DNA of 64,000 nucleotides. It comes from Megachile rotundata (Eukaryota; Arthropoda; Insecta; Hymenoptera; Megachilidae). The stretch's first letter is position 1. Each line of letters opens with the position of its first letter. Of the stretch, positions 1-12,284 are shown piece after piece. The notes under the pieces were generated by a model that searched no databases, had not been told where the DNA came from, and saw only the letters and a program-made list of their open reading frames with translations. The stretch is taken from positions 62,001 to 126,000 of the forward strand of contig NW_027473517.1 in the NCBI RefSeq assembly GCF_050947335.1, written 5' to 3'. A program made the position numbers and the translations under genes.

Positions 1-164
1 GATCATATAAGCATAATATGGCTAATAATATGAGTCAGATTCATAATAATAAGAGTAATAAGTATAGTAGTTGTCGTTCTATCGATCATTTAAGCATAAT
101 ATGGCGAATAATATGAGTTAGAATGATAATAATAAGAGTAATAAGTATAGTAATTGTCGTTCTA

Positions 165-640
165 TCGATCATATCTGCATAATATGGTTAATAATATGAG
201 TTAGATTGATAATAATAGGAGTAATAAGTATAGTCATTGTCGTTATATCGATCATATAACCATAATATGGATAATAGCATGAGTTAGATTGATAATAATA
301 AGAGTAATGAGTATAGTAATTGTCGTTCTATCGATCATATCCGCATAATATGGTTAATAATATGAGTTAGATTGATAATAGTGAGTGTAATAAATATAGT
401 AATTGTCGTTCTATCGCTCATATAAGCACAATATGGTTAATAATATGAGTTAGATTGATAATACTAAGAGGAGTGAGTATAGTAATTGTCGTTCTATCGA
501 TCATATTAGCATAATATGGCTAATAATATGAGTTAGATTGATAATAATAGGAGTAATGAGTATAGTAATTGTAGTTCTATCGATCATATCTGCATAATAT
601 GGTTAATAATATGAGTTAGATTGATAATAATAAGAGTAAT
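165..640 (+). repeat. Block copied about 22 monomers downstream (copy 1)
   Basis: This stretch of roughly six monomers shares a specific series of rare variants with 1992-2467: AGTCATTGTCG (232 and 2059), ATCCGC, the GCTCATATAAGCAC monomer, AGAGGAGTGAG and ATTAGC. The offset is 1827, which is 22 x 83 plus the 1-bp insertion near 707. The same series recurs near 19.7, 27.1, 29.8, 33.4, 37.2, 49.9 and 55.3 kb. Confidence 0.75.
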
Positions 641-664
641 AAGTATAGTATTTGTCGTTCTATC

Positions 665-748
665 GATCATATAAGCATAATATGGCTAATAATATGAGTT
701 AGATTTTTTAATAATAAGAGTAATAAGTATAGTAATTGTCGTTCTATC
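665..748 (+). repeat. 84-bp monomer with a 1-bp insertion (T6 run)
   Basis: This unit is 84 bp: GATC starts at 665 and the next at 749. The usual AGATTGATAAT is replaced by AGATTTTTTAATAAT, giving a six-T run at 704-709. It is one of only three independent length changes I found in the window, and it lies at one of the rare long homopolymers. Confidence 0.85.
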
Positions 749-1991
749 GATCATTTAAGCATAATATGGCTAATAATATTAGTCAGATTGGTAATAATAA
801 CAGTAATAAGTATAGTAATTGTCGTTCTATCGACAATATAAGCATAATATGGCTAATAATATGAGTTAGATTAATAATACTAAGAGTAGTGAGTATAGTA
901 ATTCTCGTTCTATCGATCATATAAGCATAATATGGCTAATAATATGAGTTAGATTGATAATAATAAGAGTAATGAGTATAGTAATTGTAGTTCTATCGAT
1001 CATTTAAGCATAATATCGCTAATAATATGAGTTAGATTGATAATAATAAGAGTAATAAGTATAGTAATTGTCGTTATATCGATCATATAACCATAATATG
1101 GCTAATAATATGAGTTAGATTGATAATAATAAGAGTAATAAGTATAGTAATTGTCGTTATATCGATCATATAACCATAATATGGCTAATAGCATGAGTTA
1201 GATTGATAATAATAAGAGTAATGAGTATAGTAATTGTCGTTCTATCGATCATATCTGCATAATATGGTTAATAATATGAGTTAGATTGATAATAGTGATT
1301 GTAATAAATATAGTAATTGTCGTTCTATCGCTCATATAAGCACAATATGGTTAATAATATGAGTTAGATTGATAATAATAAGAGTTATAAGTATAGTAAT
1401 TGTCGTTCTATCGATCATATATGCATAATATGGTTAATAATATGAGTTAGATTGATAATAGTGAGTGTAATAAGTATAGTGAATGTCGTTCTATCGATCA
1501 TATCAGCATAATATGGGTAATAATATGAGTAGGATTGATAATAATAACAGTAATGAGTATAGTAATTGTAGTTCTATCGATCATTTAAGCATAATATGGC
1601 TAATAATATGAGTTAGATTGATAAAAATAAGAGTAATGAGTATAGTGATTGTAGTTCTATCGATCATATCTGCATAATATGGTTAATAATATGAGTTAGA
1701 TTGATAATAATAAGAGTAATAAGTATAGTATTTGTCGTTCTATCGATCATATCAGCATAATATGGGTAATAATATGAGTTGGATTGATAATAATAAGAGC
1801 AATGAGTATAGTAATTGTCGTTCTATCGATCATTTAAGCATAATATGGCGAATAATATGAGTTGGTTTGGTAAAAATAAGAATAATAAGTATAGTAATTG
1901 TCGTTCTATCGATCATATAAGCATAATATGGCTAATAATATGAGTTAGGTTGATAATAATAAGAGTCATAAGTATAGTAATTGTCGTTCTA

Positions 1992-2467
1992 TCGATCATA
2001 TCTGCATAATATGGTTAACAATATGAGTTAGATTGATAATAATAGGAGTAATAAGTATAGTCATTGTCGTTATATCGATCATATAACCATAATATGGCTA
2101 ATAGCATGAGTTAGATGATAATAATAAGAGTAATGAGTATAGTAATTGTCGTTCTATCGATCATATCCGCATAATATGGTTAATAATATGAGTTAGATTG
2201 ATAATAGTGAGTGTAATAAATATAGTAATTGTCGTTCTATCGCTCATATAAGCACAATATGGGTAATAATATGAGTTAGATTGATAATACTAAGAGGAGT
2301 GAGTATAGTAATTGTCGTTCTATCGATCATATTAGCATAATATGGCTAATAATATGAGTTAGATTGATAATAATAGGAGTAATGAGTATAGTAATTGTAG
2401 TTCTATCGATCATATCTGCATAATATGGTTAATAATATGAGTTAGAATGATAATAATAAGAGTAATA
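1992..2467 (+). repeat. Block copied from about 22 monomers upstream (copy 2)
   Basis: This is the partner of 165-640, with the same order of monomer variants. It contains the 82-bp monomer at 2077-2158, whose deletion is absent from copy 1 and therefore postdates the copying. Sequence between the copies is mixed satellite monomers with nothing else in it. Confidence 0.75.
2077..2158 (+). repeat. 82-bp monomer with a 1-bp deletion
   Basis: GATC starts at 2077 and the next at 2159, so this unit is 82 bp. The lost base is a T in AGATTGATAAT (AGATGATAAT near 2113-2122). It restores the phase that was shifted by the insertion in the monomer at 665-748. The related monomer near 250 lacks this deletion. 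Confidence 0.85.
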
Positions 2468-2499
2468 AGTATAGTAATTGTCGTTCTATCGATCATATC

Positions 2500-3990
2500 T
2501 GCATAATATGGTTTATAATATGAGTTAGATTGATAATAGTGAGTGTAATAAGTATAGTGAATGTCGTTCTATCGATCATATCAGCATAATATGGGTAATA
2601 ATATGAGTTGGATTGATAATAATAAGAGTAATGAGTATAGTAATAGTAGTTTTATCGATCATATAAGCATAATGTGGCTAATAATATGAGTCAGATTCAT
2701 AATAATAACAGTAATAAGTATAGTAATTGTCGTTCTATCGATCATATAAGCATAATATGGCTAATAATATGAGTTAGATTTATAATAATAAGAGTAATAA
2801 GTATAGTAATTGTCGTTCTATCGATCATATAAGCACAATATGGCTAATAATAAGAGTTAGATTGATAATAATAAGAGTAATAAGTATAGTAATTGTCGTT
2901 CTATCGATCATATCTGCATAATATGGTTAATAATATGAGTTAGATTGATAATAATAAGAGTAATAAGTATAGTAGTTGTCGTTATATCGATCATATAACC
3001 ATAATATGGCTAATAGCATGAGATAGATTGATAATAATAAGAGTAATGAGTATAGTAATTGTCATTCTATCGATCATATCTGCATAATATGGTTAATAAT
3101 ATGAGTTAGATTGATAATAGTGAGTGTAATAAATATAGTAATTGTCGTTCTATCGCTCATATAAGCACAATATGGTTAATAATATGAGTTAGATTGATAA
3201 TAATAAGAGTAATAAGTATAGTAATTGTCGTTCTATCGATCATATATGCATAATATGGTTAATAATATGAGTTAGATTGATAATAGTGAGTGTAATAAGT
3301 ATAGTGAATGTCGTTCTATCGATCATATCAGCATAATATGGCTAATAATATGAGTTAGATTCATAATAATAAGAGTAATAAGTATAGTAATTGTCGTTCT
3401 ATCGATCATATAAGCATAATATGGCTAATAATATGTGTTAGAGTGATAATACTAAGAGTAGTGAGTATAGTAATTCTCATTCTATCGATCATATAAGCAT
3501 AATATGGCTAATAATATGAGTTAGATTGATAATAATAAGGGTAATAAGTATAGTAATTGTCGTTCTCTCGATCATATAAGCATAATATGGCTAATAATAT
3601 GAGTTAGATTGATAATACTAAGAGGAGTGAGTATAGTAATTGTCGTTCTATCGATCATATAAGCATAATATGACTAATAATATGAGTTAGATTGATAATA
3701 ATAAGAGTAATGAGTATAGTAATTGTAGTTCTATCGATCATATCTGCATAGTATGGTTAATAATATGAGTTAGATTGATAATAGTGAGTGTAATAAGTAT
3801 AGTGAATGTCGTTCTATCGATCATATCAGCATAATATGGGTAATAATATGAGTTGGATTGATAATAATAAGAGTAATGAGTATAGTAATTGTAGTTCTAT
3901 CGATCATTTAAGCATAATATGGCTAATAATACGAGTTAGATTGATAATAATAAGAGTAATGAGCATAGTGATTGTAGTTCTATCGATCAT
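2500..3990 (+). repeat. 18-monomer block duplicated 53 monomers downstream (copy 1)
   Basis: About 1.49 kb matches 6899-8389 at an offset of exactly 4399 bp (53 x 83). Shared landmarks include GGTTTATAAT, ATAATGTGG, AATAAGAGTTAG, AGCATGAGATAG, TTCTCATTC and the rare TTCTCTCGATC (3562 and 7961). The match ends at 3990, where copy 1 continues CATTTAAGC and copy 2 continues CATATCTGC. A shorter relative of the first part lies at about 4999-5380. Confidence 0.8.
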
Positions 3991-4316
3991 TTAAGCATAA
4001 TATGGCTAATAATATGAGTTAGATTGATAATAATAACAGTAATAAGTATAGTAATTGTCGTTCTATCGCTCATATAAACACAATATGGCAAATAATATGA
4101 GTCAGATTCATAATAATAAGAGTAATAAGTATAGTAGTTGTCGTTCTATCGATCATTTAAGCATAATATGGCGAATAATATGAGTTGGGTTGATAAAGAT
4201 AAGAATAATAAGAATAGTAATTGTCGTTCTATCGATCATATCAGCATAATATGGTTAATAATATGAGTTAGAATGATAATAATAAGAGTAATAAGTATAG
4301 TAATTGTCGTTCTATC

Positions 4317-4482
4317 GATCATATCTGCATAATATGGTTAATAATATGAGTTAGATTGATAATAATAAGAGTAATAAGTATAGTAATTGTCGTTATATCG
4401 ATCATATAACCATAATATGGCTAATAGCATGAGTTAGATTGATAATAATAAGAGTAATAAGTATAGTAATTGTCGTTCTATC
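4317..4482 (+). repeat. ATCTGC monomer followed by ATAACC/AGCATGAG monomer
   Basis: This is an example of a two-monomer module seen dozens of times. The first unit carries CATATCTGC and GGTTAAT in its 5' part and ends in TTATATC instead of TTCTATC. The second carries CATATAACC and AATAGCATGAG in place of AATAATATGAG. The TTATATC ending almost always precedes the ATAACC monomer, so these variants travel as a linked pair. Other copies are near 1075, 11530, 16265, 24150, 30870, 46810 and 62995. Confidence 0.8.
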
Positions 4483-4565
4483 GATCATATAAGCATAATA
4501 TGGCTAATAATATGAGTTAGATTGATAATAATAAGAGTAATAAGTATAGTAATTGTCGTTCTATC
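4483..4565 (+). repeat. Consensus-like reference monomer
   Basis: This single 83-bp unit matches the majority base at essentially every position, so it serves as a reference for the variant classes. It has two CpG sites, at 75-76 and across the junction 83/1. The junction also forms an ATCGAT (ClaI-type) site overlapping GATC. The motif ATAATATG occurs twice, 12 bases apart, at 13-20 and 25-32, hinting at a short ancestral sub-repeat. No base is repeated more than twice in a row. Positions 23-74 of the + strand have no C. Confidence 0.9.
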
Positions 4566-6898
4566 GATCATATCTGCATAATATGGTTTATAATATGAGT
4601 TAGATTGATAATAGTGAGTGTAATAAGTATAGTGAATGTCGTTCTATCGATCATATCAGCATAATATGGGTAATAATATGAGTAGGATTGATAATAATAA
4701 GAGTAATGAGTATAGTAATTGTAGTTCTATCGATCATTTAAGCATAATATGGCTAATAATATGAGTTAGATTGATAAAAATAAGAGTAATGAGTATAATG
4801 ATTGTAGTTCTATCGATCATATCTGCATAATATGGTTAATAATATGAGTTAGATTGATAATAATAAGAGTAATAAGTATAGTATTTGTCGTTCTATCGAT
4901 CATATAAGCATAATATGGCTAATAATATGAGTTAGATTGATAATAATAAGAGTAATAAGTATAGTAATTGTCGTTCTATCGATCATATCTGCATAATATG
5001 GTTTATAATATGAGTTAGATTGATAATAGTGAGTGTAATAAGTATAGTGAATGTCGTTCTATCGATCATATCAGCATAATATGGGTAATAATATGAGTTG
5101 GATTGATAATAATAAGAGTAATGAGTATAGTAATAGTAGTTCTATCGATCATATAAGCATAATGTGGCTAATAATATGAGTCAGATTCATAATAATAAGA
5201 GTAATAAGTATAGTAATTGTCGTTCTATCGATCATATAAGCATAATATGGCTAATAATATGAGTTAGATTTATAATAATAAGAGTAATAAGTATAGTAAT
5301 TGTCGTTCTATCGATCATATAAGCACAATATGGCTAATAATAAGAGTTAGATTGATAATAATAAGAGTAATAAGTATAGTAAATGTCGTGCTATCGATCA
5401 TATCTGCATAATATGGTTAATAATATGAGTTAGATTGATAATAGTGAGTGTAATAAGTATAGTAATTGTCGTTCTGTCGATCATATTAGCATAATATGGT
5501 TAATAATATGAGTTAGATTGATAATAATAAGAGTAATAAGTATAGTATTTGTCGTTCTATCGATCATATAAGCATAATATGGCTAATAATACGAGTTAGA
5601 TTGATAATAATAAGAGTAATAAGTATAGTAATTGTCGTTTTATCGATCATTTAAGCATAATATGGCTAATAATATGAGTTAGATTGATAATAATAACAGT
5701 AATAAGTATAGTAATTGTCGTTCTATCGATAATATGAGCATAATATGGCTAATAATATGAGTTAGATTGATAATACTAAGAGTAGTGAGTATAGTAATTC
5801 TCGTTCTATCGATCATATAAGCATAATATGGCTAATAATGTGAGTTAGATTGATAATAATAAGAGTAATGAGTATAGTAATTGTAGTTCTATCAATCATT
5901 GAAGCATAATATGGCTAATAATATGAGTTAGATTGATAATAATAAGAGTAATGAGGATAGTAATTGTCGTTATATCGATCATATAACCATAATATGGCAA
6001 ATAGCATGAGTTAGATTGATAATAATAAGAGTAATGTGTATAGTAATTGTCGTTCTATCGATCATATCTGCATAATATGGTTAATAATATGAGTTAGATT
6101 GATAATAGTGAGTGTAATAAATATTGTAATTGTCGTACTATCGATCATATAAGCATAATATGGCTAATAATGTGAGTTAGATTGATAATAGTGAGTGCAA
6201 TAAATATAGTAATTGTCGTTCTATCGATCATACAAGCATAATATGGCTAATAATATGAGTTAGATTGATAATAATAAGAGTAATGAGTATAGTAATTGTA
6301 GCTCTATCGATCATATCTGCTTAATATGGTTAATAATATGAGTTAGAATGATAATAATAAGAGTAATAAGTATAGTAATTGTCGTTCTATCGATCATATC
6401 TGCATAATATGGTTAATAATATGAGTTAGATTGATAATAGTGAGTGTAATAAGTATAGTGAATGTCGTTCTATCGATCATATCAGCATAATACGGGTAAT
6501 AATATGAGTTGGATTGATAATAATAAGAGTAATGAGTGTAGTAATTGTAGGTCTATCGATCATATAAGCATAATATGGCTAATAATATGAGTCAGATTCA
6601 TAATAATAACAGTAATAAGTATAGTAATTGTCGTTCTATCGATCATTTAAGCATAATATGGCGAATAATATGAGTTGGGTTGATAAAACTAAGAACAATA
6701 AGTATAGTAACTGTCGTTCTATCGATCATATAAACATAATATGGTTAATAATATGAGTTAGAATGATAATAATAAGAGTAATAAGTATAGTAATTGTCGT
6801 TCTATCGATCATTTAAGCATAATATGGGTAATAATATGAGTTGGATTGATAATAATAAGAGTAATGAGTATAGTAATTGTAGTTCTATCGATCATATC

Positions 6899-8389
6899 TG
6901 CATAATATGGTTTATAATATGAGTTAGATTGATAATAGTGAGTGTAATAAGTATAGTGAATGTCGTTCTATCGATCATATCAGCATAATATGGGTAATAA
7001 TATGAGTTGGATTGATAATAATAAGAGTAATGAGTATAGTAATAGTAGTTCTATCGATCATATAAGCATAATGTGGCTAATAATATGAGTCAGATTCATA
7101 ATAATAAGAGTAATAAGTATAGTAATTGTCGTTCTATCGATCATATAAGCATAATATGGCTAATAATATGAGTTAGATTTATAATAATAAGAGTAATAAG
7201 TATAGTAATTGTCGTTCTATCGATCATATAAGCACAATATGGCTAATAATAAGAGTTAGATTGATAATAATAAGAGTAATAAGTATAGTAATTGTCGTTC
7301 TATCGATCATATCTGCATAATATGGTTAATAATATGAGTTAGATTGATAATAATAAGAGTAATAAGTATAGTAATTGTCGTTATATCGATCATATAACCA
7401 TAATATGGCTAATAGCATGAGATAGATTGATAATAATAAGAGTAATGAGTATAGTAATTGTCATTCTATCGATCATATCTGCATAATATGGTTAATAATA
7501 TGAGTTAGATTGATAATAGTGAGTGTAATAAATATAGTAATTGTCGTTCTATCGCTCATATAAGCACAATATGGTTAATAATATGAGTTAGATTGATAAT
7601 AATAAGAGTAATAAGTATAGTAATTGTCGTTCTATCGATCATATATGCATAATATGGTTAATAATATGAGTTAGGTTGATAATAGTGAGTGTAATAAGTA
7701 TAGTGAATGTCGTTCTATCGATCATATCAGCATAATATGGCTAATAATATGAGTTAGATTCATAATAATAAGAGTAATAAGTATAGTAATTGTCGTTCTA
7801 TCGATCATATAAGCATAATATGGCTAATAATATGAGTTAGAGTGATAATACTAAGAGTAGTGAGTATAGTAATTCTCATTCTATCGATCATATAAGCATA
7901 ATATGGCAAATAATATGAGTTAGATTGATAATAATAAGGGTAATAAGTATAGTAATTGTCGTTCTCTCGATCATATAAGCATAATATGGCTAATAATATG
8001 AGTTAGATTGATAATACTAAGAGGAGTGAGTATAGTAATTGTCGTTCTATCGATCATATAAGCATAATATGACTAATAATATGAGTTAGATTGATAATAA
8101 TAAGAGTAATGAGTATAGTAATTGTAGTTCTATCGATCATATCTGCATAGTATGGTTAATAATATGAGTTAGATTGATAATAGTGAGTGTAATAAGTATA
8201 GTGAATGTCGTTCTATCGATCATATCAGCATAATATGGGTAATAATATGAGTTGGATTGATAATAATAAGAGTAATGAGTATAGTAATTGTAGTTCTATC
8301 GATCATTTAAGCATAATATGGCTAATAATACGAGTTAGATTGATAATAATAAGAGTAATGAGCATAGTGATTGTAGTTCTATCGATCAT
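6899..8389 (+). repeat. 18-monomer block (copy 2 of 2500-3990)
   Basis: This is the downstream copy of 2500-3990. Its last part (from 7554) is also the start of the 57-monomer tandem unit, so the block was present before that larger duplication and was carried along to 12285 onward. By eye only scattered substitutions separate the copies, such as GGCAAAT at about 7914 against GGCTAAT. Confidence 0.8.
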
Positions 8390-8632
8390 ATCTGCATAAT
8401 ATGGTTAATAATATGAGTTAGATTGATAATAATAAGAGTAATAAGTATAGTATTTGTCGTTCTATCGATCATATAAGCATAATATGGCTAATAATATCAG
8501 TTAGATTGATAATAATAAGAGTAATAAGTATAGTAATTGTCGTTCTATCGATCATTTAAGCATAATATGGCTAATAATATGAGTCAGATTGATAATAATA
8601 ACAGTAATAAGTATAGTAATTGTCGTTCTATC

Positions 8633-8715
8633 GATAATATAAGCATAATATGCCTAATAATATGAGTTAGATTGATAAAACTAAGAGTAGTGAGTATAGT
8701 AATTCTCGTTCTATC
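8633..8715 (+). repeat. GATAATAT / GCCTAAT / TTCTCG variant monomer
   Basis: This variant starts GATAATATAAGC instead of GATCATATAAGC, so it loses GATC but keeps ATCGAT at the junction. It has GCCTAAT, GATAAAACTAAGAGTAGTGAG and AATTCTCGTTC. It normally follows a monomer carrying GAGTCAG and AATAACAG. Copies occur near 11208, 13364, 15939, 17264, 21664, 52293, 58103, 59099, 61838 and 63664, and they help trace block duplications. Confidence 0.75.
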
Positions 8716-9130
8716 GATCACATAAGCATAATATGGCTAATAATATGAGTTAGATTGATAATAATAAGAGTAATAAGTGTAGTAATTGTCGTTCTATCGA
8801 TCATATAAGCATAATATGGCTAATAATATGAGTTAGATTGAGAATACTACGAGTAGTGAGTATAGTAATTCTCGTTCTATCGATCATATAAGCATAATAT
8901 GGCTAATAATATGAGTTAGATTGATAGTAATAAGAGTAATGAGTATAGTAATTGTAGTTCTATCGATCATTTAAGCATAATATGGCTAATAATATGCGTT
9001 AGATTGATAATAATAACAGTAATAAGTATAGTAATTGTCGTTCTATCGCTCATATAAGCACAATATGGCAAATAATATGAGTCAGATTCATAATAATAAG
9101 AGTAATAAGTATAGTAGTTGTCGTTCTATC

Positions 9131-9213
9131 GATCATTTAAGCATAATATGGCGAATAATATGAGTTGGGTTGATAAAAATAAGAATAATAAGAATAGTAA
9201 TTGTCGTTCTATC
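9131..9213 (+). repeat. GCGAAT/GTTGGG variant monomer
   Basis: This example of a distinctive class starts GATCATTTAAGC, has GGCGAAT at about 20-26, GTTGGGTTGATAAAAATAAG in the middle and AATAATAAGAATAG later. It is the main class with a homopolymer run (five A) and with GGG. Related units lie near 1832, 4151, 13862, 17845, 22165, 26647, 29385, 32955, 36690, 40010, 44495, 48062, 54865, 59600 and 62755. Despite the A-run it keeps 83 bp in the copies I checked. Confidence 0.8.
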
Positions 9214-9379
9214 GATCATATCAGCATAATATGGTTAATAATATGAGTTAGAATGATAATAATAAGAGTAATAAGTATAGTAATTGTCGTTCTATCGATC
9301 ATATCTGCATAATATGGTTAATAATATGAGTTAGATTGATAATAATAAGAGTAATAAGTATAGTAATTGTCGTTATATC

Positions 9380-9628
9380 GCTCATATAAGCACAATATGG
9401 TTAATAATATGAGTTAGATTGATAATAATAAGAGTAATAAGTATAGTAATTGTCGTTCTATCGATCATATATGCATAATATGGTTAATAATATGAGTTAG
9501 ATTGATAATAGTGAGTGTAATAAGTATAGTGAATGTCGTTCTATCGATCATATCAGCATAATATGGGTAATAATATGAGTAGGATTGATAATAATAAGAG
9601 TAATGAGTATAGTAATTGTAGTTCTATC
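9380..9628 (+). repeat. Three-monomer module: GCTC / ATATGC / ATCAGC
   Basis: Three variant monomers recur in this order. The first begins GCTCATATAAGCACAAT and so lacks GATC and ATCGAT at its start. The second begins GATCATATATGC and carries AGTGAGTGTAATAAG and GTGAATGTCG in its 3' half. The third begins GATCATATCAGC with GGGTAAT. The module is 249 bp, exactly three monomers. Similar trios lie near 1330, 7554, 12285, 14111, 18250, 22411, 48470 and 53785, so it is one of the commonest building blocks. Confidence 0.8.
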
Positions 9629-12284
9629 GATCATTTAAGCATAATATGGCTAATAATATGAGTTAGATTGATAAAAATAGGAGTAATGAGTATAGTGATT
9701 GTAGTTCTATCGATCATATCTGCATAATATGGTTAATAATATGAGTTAGATTGATAATAATAAGAGTAATAAGTATAGTATTTGTCGTTCTATCGATCAT
9801 ATAAGCATAATATGGCTAATAATATGAGTTAGATTGATAATAATAAGAGTAATAAGTATAGTAATTGTCGTTCTATCGATCATTTAAGCATAATATGGCT
9901 AATAATATTAGTCAGATTGGTAATAATAACAGTAATAAGTATAGTAATTGTCGTTCTATCGACAATATAAGCATAATATGGCTAATAATATGAGTTAGAT
10001 TGATAATACTAAGAGTAGTGAGTATAGTAATTCTCGTTCTATCGATCATATAAGCATAATATGGCTAATAATATGAGTTAGATTGATAATAATGAGTGTA
10101 ATAAGTATAGTAACTGCCGTTCTATCGATCATATAAGCATAATATGGCTAATAATATGAGTTAGAGTGATAATACTAAGAGTAGTGAGTATAGTAATTCT
10201 CATTCTATCGATCATATAAGCATAATATGGCTAATAATATGAGTTAGATTGATAATAATAAGAGTAATGAGTATAGTAATTGTAGTTCTATCGATCATAT
10301 CTGCATAATATGGTTAATAATATGAGTTAGAATGATAATAATAAGTGTAATAAGTATAGTAATTGTCGTTCTATCGATCATATCTGCATAGTATGGTTAA
10401 TAATATGAGTTAGATTGATAATAGTGAGTGTAATAAGTATAGTGAATGTCGTTCTATCGATCATATCAGCATAATATGGGTAATAATATGAGTTGGATTG
10501 ATAATAATAAGAGTAATGAGTATAGTAATTGTAGTTCTATCGATCATATAAGCATAATGTGGCTAACAATATGAGTCAGATTCATAATAATAAGAGTAAT
10601 AAGTATAGTAATTGTCGTTCTATCGATCATATAAGCATAATATGGCTAATAATGTGAGTTAGATTTATAATAATAAGAGTAATAAGTATAGTAATTGTCG
10701 TTCTATCGATCATATCTGCATAATATGGTTAATAATATGAGTTAGATTGATAATAGTGAGTGTAATAAGTATAGTAATTGTCGTTCTATTGATCATATTA
10801 GCATAATATTGTTAATAATATGAGTTAGATTGATAATAATAAGAGTAATGAGTATAGTAATTGTAGTTCTATCGATCATTTAAGCATAATATGGCTAATA
10901 ATACGAGTTAGATTGATAATAATAAGAGTAATGAGCATAGTGATTGTAGTTCTATCGATCATATCTGCATAATATGGTTAATAATATGAGTTAGATTGAT
11001 AATAATAAGAGTAATAAGTAGAGTATTTGTCGTTCTATCGATCATATAAGCATAATATGGCTAATAATATGAGTTAGATTGATAATAATAAGAGTAATAA
11101 GTATAGTAATTGTCGTTCTATCGATCATTTAAGCATAATATGGCTAATAATATGAGTCAGATTGATAATAATAACAGTAATAAGTATAGTAATTGTCGTT
11201 CTATCGATAATATAAGCATAATATGCCTAATAATATGAGTTAGATTGATAAAACTAAGAGTAGTGAGTATAGTAATTCTCGTTCTATCGATCACATAAGC
11301 ATAATATGGCTAATAATATGAGTTAGATTGATAATAATAAGAGTAATAAGTATAGTAATTGTCGTTCTATCGATCATATAAGCATAATATGGTTAATAAT
11401 ATGAGTTAGATTGAGAATACTAAGAGTAGTGAGTATAGTAATTCTCGTTCTATCGATCATATAAGCATAATATGGCTAATAATATGAGTTAGATTGATAA
11501 TAATAAGAGTAATAAGTATAGTAATTGTCGTTATATCGATCATATAACCATAATATGGCTAATAGCATGAGTTAGATTGATAATAATAAGAGTAATGAGT
11601 ATAGTAATTGTCGTTATATCGATCATATAACCATAATATGGCTAATAGCATGAGTTAGATTGATAATAATAAGAGTAATGAGTATAGTAATTGTCGTTCT
11701 ATCGATCATATCTGCATAATATGGTGAATAATATGAGTTAGATTGATAATAGTGAGTGTAATAAATATAGTAATTGTCGTGCCATCGCTCATATCTGCAT
11801 AATATGGTTAATAATATGAGTTAGATTGATAATAATAAGAGTAATAAGTATAGTAATTGTCGTTATATCGATCATATAACCATAATATGGCTAATAGCAT
11901 GAGTTAGATTGATAATAATAAGAGTAATGAGTATAGTAATTGTCGTTCTATCGATCATATCTGCATAATATGGTGAATAATATGAGTTAGATTGATAATA
12001 GTGAGTGTAATAAATATAGTAATTGTCGTTCTATCGCTCATATAAGCACAATATGGTTAATAATATGAGTTAGATTGATAATAATAAGAGTAATAAGTAT
12101 AGTAATTGTCGTTCTATCGATCATATATGCATAATATGGTTAATAATATGAGTTAGATTGATAATAATAAGAGTAATGAGTATGGTAATTGTAGTTCTAT
12201 CGATCATTTAAGCATAATATGGCTAATAATACGAGTTAGATTGATAATAATAAGAGTAATGAGCATAGTGATTGTAGTTCTATC

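Larger units (their letters stand above)
7554..12284 (+). repeat. 57-monomer tandem unit, copy 1 (4731 bp)
   Basis: This unit is followed directly by a second copy at 12285-17015, with offset 4731 = 57 x 83. It begins with GCTCATATAAGCAC. Just upstream of the unit the sequence is TGTCGTTCTATC, while at the internal junction it is TGTAGTTCTATC, showing where the end of one copy was joined to the start of the next. Rare shared tags are AAGTAGAGTATTTG (11017 and 15748), AACTGCCG (about 10112 and 14843), TCTATTGATC (about 10783 and 15514) and GTGCCATCGC (about 11780 and 16511). The copies differ only by occasional substitutions, for example CTACGAG near 8847 against CTAAGAG. Confidence 0.9.

Noticed and set aside
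862..880. Possible 1-bp deletion (AGATTAATAATAC)
   Set aside because: Counting GATC-type starts at 832 and 915 gives 83 bp, so it is a G to A substitution, not an indel.
3806..3994. Open frame of 62 codons on the + strand
   Set aside because: It arises where variant monomers supply ATG (GTGAATGTCG), TGG instead of TAG (GAGTTGGATT) and AATGAG instead of AATAAG. It lies wholly within three satellite monomers, has no independent promoter or ribosome-site evidence, and similar monomers at 41, 46, 51 and 57 kb have the frame broken.
8205..8399. Open frame of 64 codons on the + strand
   Set aside because: It is the duplicate of the frame at 3806, exactly 53 monomers (4399 bp) downstream. Only the last codons differ because the following monomer is ATCTGC rather than TTAAGC. 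Conservation is explained by block duplication.
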